From the NCBI GenBank assembly GCA_002305505.1, contig DBRC01000022.1:1-8009 (forward strand): 8,009 bases of DNA, given 5' to 3'. The translations under genes were made by a program, and so were the position numbers. The notes below the pieces were generated by a model. It searched no databases and was not told the origin of the DNA. It worked only from the letters and a program-made list of their open reading frames with translations. Of the stretch, positions 1 to 5,319 are shown piece after piece (position 1 is the first letter of the stretch; each line of letters starts with the position of its first letter). Source of the stretch: Prevotella sp. UBA1378 (lineage in GTDB: Bacteria > Bacteroidota > Bacteroidia > Bacteroidales > Bacteroidaceae).

Positions 1-100
1 CGTGTCTGTCCGCAGATTATTCCGCCCGATATGAATGTATGTGTCCATTGCATTTGCATTATTTCCTTGTTTTCGGACAGACACGGGGTCTGTCCCTACG
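1..100. repeat. Direct repeat copy 1 carrying REP palindromes
   Basis: This 100-base block recurs at 156-255 with five mismatches by eye, clustered at window positions 25-29 and 57-62. It opens with the right half of a REP hairpin that is cut by the window start and closes with a complete REP hairpin at 74-99. The middle, roughly 12-73, is AT-rich and shows no coding potential. Repetition of a unit containing two REPs in opposite orientation resembles a bacterial interspersed mosaic element (BIME). The true left boundary is outside the window. Confidence 0.85.
74..99 (-). repeat. REP palindrome with GTAG foot on the minus strand
   Basis: The sequence is an 8-bp stem (GGACAGAC pairing with GTCTGTCC) around a 5-base loop. 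Read on the minus strand, GTAG (complement of 96-99) directly precedes the stem. A GTAG tetranucleotide at the 5' foot of the hairpin is the hallmark described for REP sequences recognised by TnpA-REP in enterobacteria. Its presence here beside a RAYT gene suggests this is the cognate substrate; that pairing is an inference. Confidence 0.8.
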
Positions 101-141
101 TTGTTGTTCATCATTTGTTATTCATTCGGATTGCCCCCGCG

Positions 142-166
142 GTAGGGACAGACCCCGTGTCTGTCC
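142..166 (+). repeat. REP palindrome with GTAG foot on the plus strand
   Basis: This is the same hairpin as at 74-99 in inverse orientation. GTAG is at 142-145, stem arms are at 146-153 and 159-166, and the loop is CCCGT. With the 74-99 copy it forms an inverted pair whose GTAG feet face each other across about 42 bases, the head-to-head layout seen in BIMEs. Confidence 0.8.
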
Positions 167-255
167 GCAGATTATTCCGTCAGGTATGAATGTATGTGTC
201 CATTGCATTTGAATTGTTTCCTTGTTTTCGGACAGACACGGGGTCTGTCCCTACG
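156..255. repeat. Direct repeat copy 2
   Basis: This block is about 95% identical to 1-100, offset by 155 bases. It runs from the second half of the REP at 142-166 to the end of the REP at 229-254. The last bases carry the stop codon of the RAYT gene, so the duplication directly abuts the transposase gene. Confidence 0.85.
229..254 (-). repeat. REP palindrome overlapping the RAYT stop codon
   Basis: The hairpin matches the other copies, with GTAG on the minus strand at 251-254 directly before the stem. The TAG of this GTAG (251-253) is the in-frame stop codon of the RAYT gene read from the minus strand, so the 3' end of the gene and the REP foot are the same bases. Confidence 0.8.
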
Positions 256-805
256 TTTGCGTTTCCGATTTTTTGTTGTTTGTTTCCGTGGACAAAGGAC
301 AATCTGGATTATGATGATCATTGCCCCAGCGCATGGGATTTTCATAAATATAATTACGAATATAATCTAAATCACGCTGGTTGCGTATGATATGGTCATA
401 GAAACGCCCTTGCCACAAACGCTGGTGGAATGGTTGCCAGCCTCGTTGCCTTACACCGCGTATATAAAGGTTTGTGGTGTAGCTCTTCCACCAACGAAGA
501 ATCTCGGAAAGATTACTCTCGCCATCTCCACGCAGACCTATTATACAATGAAAATGGTTGGGCATGAAGATGTGTTCCACACATTCAACATCGGCGAAGA
601 TATTAGGCAGTTCATAGTAACTTTTCTCCAACTCCTTGGCAGCTTCGTTCATAATCATCTGTCCGTCATGAACGTGTCCGAGCAGACACAGCCGTTTATT
701 CACAACGATTGTTATGAAATAGTAGCCACGCGTGGAATAGTCGTAATCCGTCAGGCGCATTGCCTTGCGTTGCGGCAGTTGTTGTTTGTCTGTTTTTTCG
801 TTCAT
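251..805 (-). CDS. REP-associated tyrosine transposase (RAYT, Y1 family)
   Basis: The 184-residue protein belongs by motif to the Y1/HUH single-strand transposases domesticated with REP palindromes. The metal-binding HUH motif is H84-F85-H86 in the context MPNHFH. The conserved helix near the C-terminus reads NYIYENP, with Tyr152 the likely catalytic tyrosine by comparison with the DYIYINP region of E. coli TnpA-REP. RFYDHIIRN just before it is also a typical RAYT block. The family nicks and rejoins single-stranded REP hairpins. The length is normal and no frame disruption is visible. REP hairpins lie on both sides (229-254 and 826-848). ATG at 805 is preceded by AT-rich sequence without a clear ribosome binding site. 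Family is near certain; current activity is not shown. Confidence 0.93.
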   Translation of the reverse strand: MNEKTDKQQLPQRKAMRLTDYDYSTRGYYFITIVVNKRLCLLGHVHDGQMIMNEAAKELEKSYYELPNIFADVECVEHIFMPNHFHCIIGLRGDGESNLSEILRWWKSYTTNLYIRGVRQRGWQPFHQRLWQGRFYDHIIRNQRDLDYIRNYIYENPMRWGNDHHNPDCPLSTETNNKKSETQT

Positions 806-825
806 TTTAATTTTGTTTGCGGAAG

Positions 826-848
826 CGGACAGACACGGGGTCTGTCCG
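826..848. repeat. REP palindrome lacking GTAG, upstream of RAYT
   Basis: A 9-bp stem (CGGACAGAC pairing with GTCTGTCCG) surrounds the loop ACGGG. It lies 21 bases before the RAYT start and 37 bases after the end of the downstream-reading lipoprotein gene. The GTAG of the other copies is replaced by ATCG or CATC-like sequence, so this copy may be a decayed substrate, an end of the mobile unit, or simply a hairpin affecting transcript stability. Confidence 0.75.
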
Positions 849-885
849 ATGTTCTTTTAGCACTGCCACAAAGGGCTTTCGGGAA

Positions 886-1485
886 TCATGTCCGCTGTAT
901 GGCGTCGGACTCTTTCACAAAGGCTTTCAGCTCTATGCTTGTGCCGTCGATCATGGTCAAGTTCAACACAACTGAATAGCCTTTGCCTTGGCTGTGAGAA
1001 ACGAGAATGCTGCCCGACTTCAAGAGCGACGTGTCGGTGATTTGCTTGTCTCCGTACCTGATTTCCACTTGGTCTCCAAAGGTCATGTAGCTGAGTTCTA
1101 ATCCCGCCCGATTGGCATGTATCCAAAAGTGCATAGAGGTATTCTGCGGGAGCGAGGGATTCTTCAGGTCAACGGCCTTTCCCAGCAACTCTTTGTCAAA
1201 GGAAATGCCTCCGGAAATTCGGTTGGTGCCTAATTCATCGTATCCTTCATCGGTTGTGAATCCGAAAACAAATTCAGATGGGTCATTGGCATTACCATAG
1301 TAATGGAGTGTTGGTTTAATGTCGCGTACTTTTGCGTTCACGGAAATTTGGTTCTCGCCAAGTTTTGACTCTTGCGGGTCATCATCTTTAGAGCATGATG
1401 TCAGTGCCACGCCCATAACCATTACCACTGCTGCGAGTGCAAGCACCTTGCCTGCAATATTCGCAAAAAATTCTTGTTTTTTCAT
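886..1485 (-). CDS. Small surface-type lipoprotein, paralogue 1
   Basis: This is a 199-residue lipoprotein of unrecognised family. A charged start and hydrophobic stretch (about residues 13-28) lead to the lipobox LTSC with Cys31. The following S-K-D-D-D resembles the Bacteroidetes lipoprotein export signal, which predicts display on the outer surface of the outer membrane. The mature part aligns by eye with the lipoprotein at 2339-2914: GENQISVNAKVRDIKP against GKNQMAIGQTVQDIAP, LLGKAVDLKNP against LVGKTIDLGNP, and SGSILVSHSQGKGYSVVLNL against AGALSLSHDSRSAKKFLLTL. Alternating hydrophobic residues suggest a beta-sandwich. No enzyme motif is visible. ATG at 1485 is chosen because it precedes a complete signal peptide. 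Function is unknown. Confidence 0.85.
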   Translation of the reverse strand: MKKQEFFANIAGKVLALAAVVMVMGVALTSCSKDDDPQESKLGENQISVNAKVRDIKPTLHYYGNANDPSEFVFGFTTDEGYDELGTNRISGGISFDKELLGKAVDLKNPSLPQNTSMHFWIHANRAGLELSYMTFGDQVEIRYGDKQITDTSLLKSGSILVSHSQGKGYSVVLNLTMIDGTSIELKAFVKESDAIQRT

Positions 1486-1526
1486 TTTCGTTTATTTTTA
1501 AGTTAATTAATATGTTTTCTTTTTCG

Positions 1527-1534
1527 CAAAGGTT
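1527..1534 (-). promoter_or_regulatory. Possible -7 box for lipoprotein 1
   Basis: The minus strand reads AACCTTTG, seven of eight matches to the Bacteroidetes TAnnTTTG -7 element, 42 bases before the ATG at 1485. No convincing -33 element was found. Confidence 0.35.
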
Positions 1535-1567
1535 GCCCCTGCGCCTCATAATCACACGACGGAATGC

Positions 1568-1579
1568 TGCACGCGTGCA
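1568..1579. promoter_or_regulatory. Perfect 12-bp palindrome TGCACGCGTGCA
   Basis: This is a perfect dyad lying about 34 bases upstream of the candidate -7 box of lipoprotein 1, between that gene and the hairpin at 1596-1630. The position would suit an operator for a dimeric regulator. A palindrome of this length can occur by chance, and no regulator gene is nearby. Confidence 0.3.
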
Positions 1580-1595
1580 ACGGTGGGAAAACAAT

Positions 1596-1630
1596 CGTCC
1601 CGCACTTCTAACGATTAGAAATGCGGGACG
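1596..1630 (-). terminator. Strong hairpin, likely terminator after the toxin remnant
   Basis: Two 15-base arms (CGTCCCGCACTTCTA and TAGAAATGCGGGACG) enclose a 5-base loop. The single C/A mismatch on the plus strand becomes a U-G pair in minus-strand RNA, and the minus strand continues with a T-rich ATTGTTTT. The hairpin starts 16 bases after the toxin-remnant stop codon, so minus-strand termination fits best. Confidence 0.6.
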
Positions 1631-1645
1631 GAAAAGTTTCTGCGC

Positions 1646-1853
1646 TCAAAACAAGTCGGCGTGAGAGCCGGTTCGCAACAGTGTTAGGATATGAAGTTCG
1701 CCTTCGTCCTCCTTGTCGTAGATAAGCAGCCAGTCGGGATGAATGTGGCATTCTCTGAATCCTGCAAATTCACCGCTGAGTGCATGGTCACGCTTTTCGG
1801 GTGCGTTTCAAATCGCATTTGTACTGCCCTGTGAATTGAATTTCCCGCATCAT
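1646..1853 (-). pseudogene. Broken YafQ/RelE-type mRNA-interferase toxin
   Basis: Two reading frames together give a YafQ-like toxin with its middle missing. The first, from ATG 1851-1853, reads MMREIQFTGQYKCDLKRTRK and then stops at 1788-1790. The second, entered near 1801, reads PEKRDHALSGEFAGFRECH, then a PDWLLIY block, and ends RTGSHADLF at a TGA at 1646-1648. The C-terminal part keeps the residues typical of YafQ catalysis: the His in DHAL, the His in ECH, Asp-Trp in PDW, and the Arg, His and terminal Phe of RTGSHADLF. Compared with full-length YafQ (about 90 residues), roughly 25 residues between the blocks are absent and the frame is shifted, which points to an out-of-frame internal deletion. 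An intact member would cleave mRNA at the ribosome; this one should be inactive. Confidence 0.75.
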
Positions 1854-1984
1854 CTTACCTTTTTCAGATACTCATCAAAATCCTTGCATCGTGTCAGTTT
1901 GCCTTGGCGAAGTTCCTCAATGGCTCTGCGAGTGGCATTAATGGCGATGAATGTTTTTCCCGTTTTCCGTCGTGTGTCAATAAG
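1850..1984 (-). pseudogene. Partial antitoxin remnant paired with the YafQ-like toxin
   Basis: An open frame with no plausible start ends at TGA 1850-1852, overlapping the toxin ATG in the usual toxin-antitoxin manner. Its last part reads TRRAIEELRQGKLTRCKDFD followed by EYLKKVR, which resembles the C-terminal, toxin-wrapping tail of RelB/DinJ-type antitoxins. The N-terminal ribbon-helix-helix DNA-binding half was not found upstream; the frame is closed by a stop at 1985-1987. The reading is supported by position and tail sequence, not by a full domain. Confidence 0.55.
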
Positions 1985-2057
1985 TCAAAGAGCGATTTTC
2001 GGATAGACAGGCGATACTAAGGTATCTGTTTGTTAAAACATCGTGCCTTGCAGCCGT

Positions 2058-2132
2058 CTATTCAAAGATCAGCGTGGGGCTGAAGACAAAGGAGCCGTCC
2101 TTGACAAATACATTAACGTGAGTTCGACGAAT
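2058..2132 (-). pseudogene. Orphan C-terminal coding remnant
   Basis: A short minus-strand frame reads NVFVKDGSFVFSPTLIFE and ends at TAG 2058-2060. It has the alternating pattern of a terminal beta-hairpin, as at the end of many secreted Bacteroidetes proteins. It loses coding character where the inverted repeat at 2113 begins, so it could be the tail of a gene cut by that element. The origin of the gene is not recognised and the call is tentative. Confidence 0.25.
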
Positions 2133-2274
2133 TTAGAATAAAGAGTGCTGTGTGTCAAATGTCCTTTGTACATTGATAGTTTGTAATTCTTTGTATTTCA
2201 ACACTATAAAGTTATGGTAAATTTCGCTGATCACCAAATTTATAGGCACTTATAATTCATCGAATTCACGTTAA
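2113..2274. mobile_element. MITE-like element with 21-bp terminal inverted repeats
   Basis: The left end (2113-2133, starting TTAACGTGAGTTCGACGAAT) is the reverse complement of the right end (2254-2274) at 19 of 21 positions. The roughly 162-bp unit is AT-rich and has no coding frame, matching the layout of a miniature inverted-repeat element or the residue of an insertion sequence. Both outer edges are TTAA, which could be a 4-bp target duplication or part of the repeat itself. No transposase that would recognise these ends was identified in the window. Confidence 0.5.
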
Positions 2275-2285
2275 GTAGAACGATC

Positions 2286-2326
2286 CCGCGCTGCCCCACA
2301 TAATTATATAGTGCCGGGCAGCGCGG
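2286..2326 (-). terminator. Hairpin downstream of lipoprotein 2
   Basis: Perfect 11-bp arms (CCGCGCTGCCC at 2286-2296 and GGGCAGCGCGG at 2316-2326) enclose a 19-base AT-rich loop. The hairpin begins 13 bases after the lipoprotein 2 stop, which suits termination or 3' end protection on the minus strand. The sequence following it on that strand (GATCGTTCTACTT) is only weakly T-rich, so an efficient intrinsic terminator is not certain. Confidence 0.5.
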
Positions 2327-2338
2327 AAAGGTGAGGGC

Positions 2339-2914
2339 TTATCCCCAGTAGTCTATATCCTCCTCGTCGATCACTACGCTGAGCGACACAGTGCGCCCGT
2401 CTGTCAGTTGGCCATAGAGGGTCAGCAGGAATTTCTTTGCCGACCGGCTGTCGTGCGAGAGCGACAAGGCTCCCGCCCTGAACGGGGAAACTCCTTCCGA
2501 ATGATTATTCTGCCCGAAGGAAGACCATACTTTGTTGTCATACACGTTGAGGCTGAATATTGGTTCCTCGTTGTCGGTCATGAAACCGAAAGAGAACTGA
2601 TGCTCGCCTACCGAAGGGAGGGGATTGCCCAGATCGATGGTCTTGCCGACAAGACCGATGCCGAGGTCGAACTTTGCCACCATCCGCTTGTTGCTGTTAA
2701 ATACCGATACATAGTAGGCTCCCGGCATGTCGGGTTTCGACGGGCGTATGGCTAGGTCGGGCGCGATGTCCTGCACCGTCTGTCCGATAGCCATTTGGTT
2801 CTTCCCAACCGGCTTTGCTCCGAAATAGCTGTCCGTTGCGGGGTCGTCGTCGCCACCGCAACCACTGAATACCAACGCCATGAGGGCGATGAAATAAAAT
2901 ACTTTCTTGTTCAT
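2339..2914 (-). CDS. Small surface-type lipoprotein, paralogue 2
   Basis: This 191-residue lipoprotein is of unrecognised family. Its signal peptide runs from MNKKVFYFIALMAL to the lipobox FSGC with Cys19, followed by G-G-D-D-D, an acidic run compatible with surface export in Bacteroidetes. The body shares several blocks with the lipoprotein at 886-1485 (GKNQ...VQDIAP, LVGKTIDLGNP, and the AGALSLSH and LTDGRTVSLSV region), so the two are diverged paralogues. The GKT in VGKT is not part of a P-loop and the protein shows no catalytic motif. The gene is divergent from the rhamnogalacturonan lyase gene, with 254 bp between starts, so shared regulation is possible but unproven. A role in binding glycan or host material would be speculation. 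Confidence 0.87.
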   Translation of the reverse strand: MNKKVFYFIALMALVFSGCGGDDDPATDSYFGAKPVGKNQMAIGQTVQDIAPDLAIRPSKPDMPGAYYVSVFNSNKRMVAKFDLGIGLVGKTIDLGNPLPSVGEHQFSFGFMTDNEEPIFSLNVYDNKVWSSFGQNNHSEGVSPFRAGALSLSHDSRSAKKFLLTLYGQLTDGRTVSLSVVIDEEDIDYWG

Positions 2915-2962
2915 AGTCTCTTGATTTTAATTTTAATCTGTTGTATTAATGTTATGTTTGTG

Positions 2963-2970
2963 CAAATGTA
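2963..2970 (-). promoter_or_regulatory. Candidate -7 box for lipoprotein 2
   Basis: The minus strand reads TACATTTG, an exact match to the Bacteroidetes TAnnTTTG -7 consensus, 49 bases before the ATG at 2914. A -33 TTTG was not evident at the expected distance. Confidence 0.5.
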
Positions 2971-3072
2971 AAAAATAATCTGTTAATTCATGTTTCATAT
3001 TCACATTTTCTTTATAGATATCCCCTAAAACGCTGCTTTTATGCTGGAAACGGAGATGAAGGGGGTAGCATG

Positions 3073-3102
3073 ATGTACGATTTTACCGAATTATGTACGA
3101 TT
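3073..3102 (+). promoter_or_regulatory. Two 10-bp direct repeats upstream of the lyase promoter
   Basis: ATGTACGATT occurs at 3073-3082 and again at 3093-3102, a 20-base period equal to about two helical turns. The repeats end 28 bases before the candidate -7 box, covering the position where an activator contacts RNA polymerase. Tandem sites of this spacing are typical for AraC-type DNA-binding domains, which include the hybrid two-component regulators that control Bacteroidetes polysaccharide utilisation loci. The identity of the regulator is inferred. Confidence 0.5.
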
Positions 3103-3130
3103 ATCGCATGTCTTAATATATGAATAGCCT

Positions 3131-3138
3131 TATATTTG
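3131..3138 (+). promoter_or_regulatory. Candidate -7 box for the rhamnogalacturonan lyase
   Basis: TATATTTG matches the TAnnTTTG consensus exactly and lies 31 bases before the ATG at 3169. The -33 region is a poor match, consistent with activator dependence through the direct repeats at 3073-3102. Confidence 0.55.
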
Positions 3139-3168
3139 TACCAAAAAATAACCTAAAGCAAAATAGAG

Positions 3169-5208
3169 ATGAGATTTTTTACACTTAGCATTCTGGCCTT
3201 GGCCATTGCGGGTCTCGGCGTACAGGCACAAACAGCTGTGGAGAACAACCGTGCGTTGTGGGCATCGGTCAATGGTACGAAAAACGCGTCGCTAGGCGAC
3301 TATCAGCAGCACACGGGGAAGATACTCGTATCGTGGCGCATGCTGCAAGGAGAAGACGGGGACACGGCGTTCGACCTTTACCGCCTGTCGGGGGGGAAGG
3401 AAACCAAGGTGGCCAGCCGGATAATGCAGTCGACGAATTACCAGGACGCGCTTGCCAACCGCACGGTGGACAACACATACCGGCTGACTTACCACGGAAG
3501 CGACGAAACGCTGGCAACGTACACCATAAGGAAAGAGCAGGCCGGCAGCGGACTGCCATATATAAGCATCCCGCTGAAAGGTACGGAAGATGTTTGCGGC
3601 ATTGACACCATATTCTATCAGGCCAACGACTGTAGCGTGGGCGACCTCGACGGCGACGGTGTATACGAGGTTGTGGTGAAACGGCTGTTGACGGTGAAAA
3701 ACGCGGCCGGCACCGTGTTGAGCGACGGCACCGGAGCCGGCACCTCGCATAAAGACGCGCGCCACACTGTTGTTTGGGATGCATACAAGCTCGACGGCAC
3801 CTTCATGTGGCGCGTAAAGTCGGGCCCTAACGTGCCCTTGGGCAACAGTTCGGCTTTCGCCATTGCCGACTACGACGGCGACGGGCGTGCGGAGATGTGT
3901 ATCAGGACGGCCGAGGGAACCGTGTTCGGCGACGGGACGGAAATAGGCGACACAGACGGCGACGGCAAGACCGACTACCGCACATGGACGGGCGGATGGG
4001 TGGACCATTACAACAGTGCGGGCCCCGAGTTCATCTCCATCATCGACGGACAGACCGGCCGCGAACTGGCACGCGGCAACTTCATCGCCCGCGGCAAGAG
4101 CGAAGACTGGGGCGACGGCTACTTCAAACGGGCCAACAGCTTCCGTATCGCCGTGGCTTGTTTCGACGGGGCGTTGCCCTCCGTGCTTGTAGGGCGGGGA
4201 GTATATGCCCGTTCGGTACTTGAAGCATGGGACTATCGCGACGGGCGGCTCACCCGCCGCTGGCACTTCGACTCCGACGACCATCCCAAAACCTATGCCG
4301 GGCAGGGCTACCACTCCCTGAGCGTGGGCGATGTCGACAGCGATGGCTACGACGAGGTGGTTTACGGTTCAATGACTGTCGACCACGACGGCAGCCCTTA
4401 CAGCACTACCGGACTGGGGCATGGCGACGCGTTGCACTTGGGTAAGTTCGACCCCGTACGCGAAGGCTTGCAGATATTCGCCTGCTATGAAAGCGGGAAA
4501 ACCGTATGTGCCCTGCGCGACGCAAAGACCGATGCCATCCTTTGGCAAAGGGTGGGCGATACGGATAACGACACCGGGCGTTGCCTCATTGCCGACATCG
4601 ACCCCGCGTCGCCGGGATGCGAACTGTGGTGGGCGGGCAGCAACGCCCATTCAATCGACGGTAATGATCTCGGCTACAAACCGGCATCGTGCAATATGGC
4701 CATCTGGTTCGACGGCACGCTCAGCCGCCAGCTCATCAACGGGAACATCATCCATAGCCAGGCCAACGGGCGCACATTCACCATGTACCGCTACGATGAG
4801 TCGTTCAACAACGGTACAAAGTCGAATCCCGGATGGTACGGCGACATTCTCGGCGACTGGCGCGAGGAAGTGATTGTGCCTGATGGTACCAAGCTGAAAG
4901 ACCTGAAGATATTCTCCACATGGTATCCTACGGAGCATAAGTTCCCGTGGCTCATGACCGACCATATATATGCGATGAGCGCCTTAAACCAGAATATAGG
5001 CTACAACCAGCCGACACATACCGGCTATTATCTCGGCAGCGACTTGAAAAGCGACGGAGAGGCTTGGGCCGCAACGGGCATCGCTGCTCACGGGCAGGCT
5101 GCCGCCGTTCCGCCTGCCTGCTATAACCTGAATGGGCAGCGCCTCGCAGCGCCCCCGGCCAAGGGCATCTATATAAAGGGCGGCAAGAAATACGTGTCGC
5201 CGCGCTAA
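3169..5208 (+). CDS. Secreted family PL11 rhamnogalacturonan lyase
   Basis: The 679-residue protein resembles PL11 rhamnogalacturonan lyases (YesW/YesX type), which cleave the Rha-GalA backbone of rhamnogalacturonan I by beta-elimination. An N-terminal signal peptide (about residues 1-20, ending VQAQT) predicts export. An N-terminal beta domain (about 23-135) precedes an eight-bladed propeller rich in calcium-binding loops: DLDGDG (159-164), DYDGDG (234-239), DTDGDG (261-266) and DVDSDG (388-393). Family-typical blocks are QANDCSVGDLDGDG, GLGHGDALHLGKF (about 415-427) and GDILGDWREEV (about 558-568). The last 40 residues hold an extra tail, CYNLNGQRL followed by KGIYIKGGKKYV, common at the ends of secreted Prevotella-type proteins and of unknown role. 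ATG at 3169 gives a complete signal peptide. It is followed by a GH35 gene on the same strand. Family assignment is firm; endo or exo mode cannot be read here. Confidence 0.92.
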   Translation: MRFFTLSILALAIAGLGVQAQTAVENNRALWASVNGTKNASLGDYQQHTGKILVSWRMLQGEDGDTAFDLYRLSGGKETKVASRIMQSTNYQDALANRTVDNTYRLTYHGSDETLATYTIRKEQAGSGLPYISIPLKGTEDVCGIDTIFYQANDCSVGDLDGDGVYEVVVKRLLTVKNAAGTVLSDGTGAGTSHKDARHTVVWDAYKLDGTFMWRVKSGPNVPLGNSSAFAIADYDGDGRAEMCIRTAEGTVFGDGTEIGDTDGDGKTDYRTWTGGWVDHYNSAGPEFISIIDGQTGRELARGNFIARGKSEDWGDGYFKRANSFRIAVACFDGALPSVLVGRGVYARSVLEAWDYRDGRLTRRWHFDSDDHPKTYAGQGYHSLSVGDVDSDGYDEVVYGSMTVDHDGSPYSTTGLGHGDALHLGKFDPVREGLQIFACYESGKTVCALRDAKTDAILWQRVGDTDNDTGRCLIADIDPASPGCELWWAGSNAHSIDGNDLGYKPASCNMAIWFDGTLSRQLINGNIIHSQANGRTFTMYRYDESFNNGTKSNPGWYGDILGDWREEVIVPDGTKLKDLKIFSTWYPTEHKFPWLMTDHIYAMSALNQNIGYNQPTHTGYYLGSDLKSDGEAWAATGIAAHGQAAAVPPACYNLNGQRLAAPPAKGIYIKGGKKYVSPR

Positions 5209-5274
5209 TCCGTATTTTATTACTTTTTAATGATTATAACAGGGCGTTTCCGTTAAAGATACAAAAATAAGTAG

Positions 5275-5282
5275 TATCTTTG
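5275..5282 (+). promoter_or_regulatory. Candidate -7 box for the GH35 gene
   Basis: TATCTTTG matches TAnnTTTG exactly, 38 bases before the ATG at 5320, inside the 111-bp gap after the lyase. It suggests that the GH35 gene can be transcribed on its own, although read-through from the lyase is also possible because no clear terminator separates them. The TGTACGATT repeats of the lyase promoter are absent here. Confidence 0.5.
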
Positions 5283-5319
5283 CAGTCAGATAACTAACAA
5301 TATTATAATCTGTTATACA

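Noticed and set aside
1..255. CRISPR array from the repeated palindromes
   Set aside because: There are too few repeats, in alternating orientation, with spacers that are themselves repeated; REP/BIME organisation explains the pattern.
826..848. Dedicated terminator of lipoprotein 1
   Set aside because: The sequence is a copy of the REP hairpin and lacks a T-tract on the minus strand; an effect on transcript ends is possible but secondary.
392..979. Plus-strand open frame of 195 codons opposite the RAYT gene
   Set aside because: It lies antisense to a clear RAYT gene, runs through a REP hairpin and into the lipoprotein gene, and has no recognisable motif.
1743..2006. Plus-strand open frame of 87 codons across the toxin-antitoxin remnant
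   Set aside because: The minus strand shows recognisable YafQ and antitoxin tails in this stretch, so the plus frame is incidental.
2113..2274. Intrinsic terminator formed by the 21-bp inverted repeat
   Set aside because: The arms are about 120 bases apart and not followed by a T-run, which fits element ends better than a terminator.
3292..4314. Minus-strand open frame of 340 codons inside the lyase gene
   Set aside because: It is the complement of a GC-rich PL11 coding sequence; its composition (many Val, Ala, His, Arg) is that of a shadow frame and no domain is visible.
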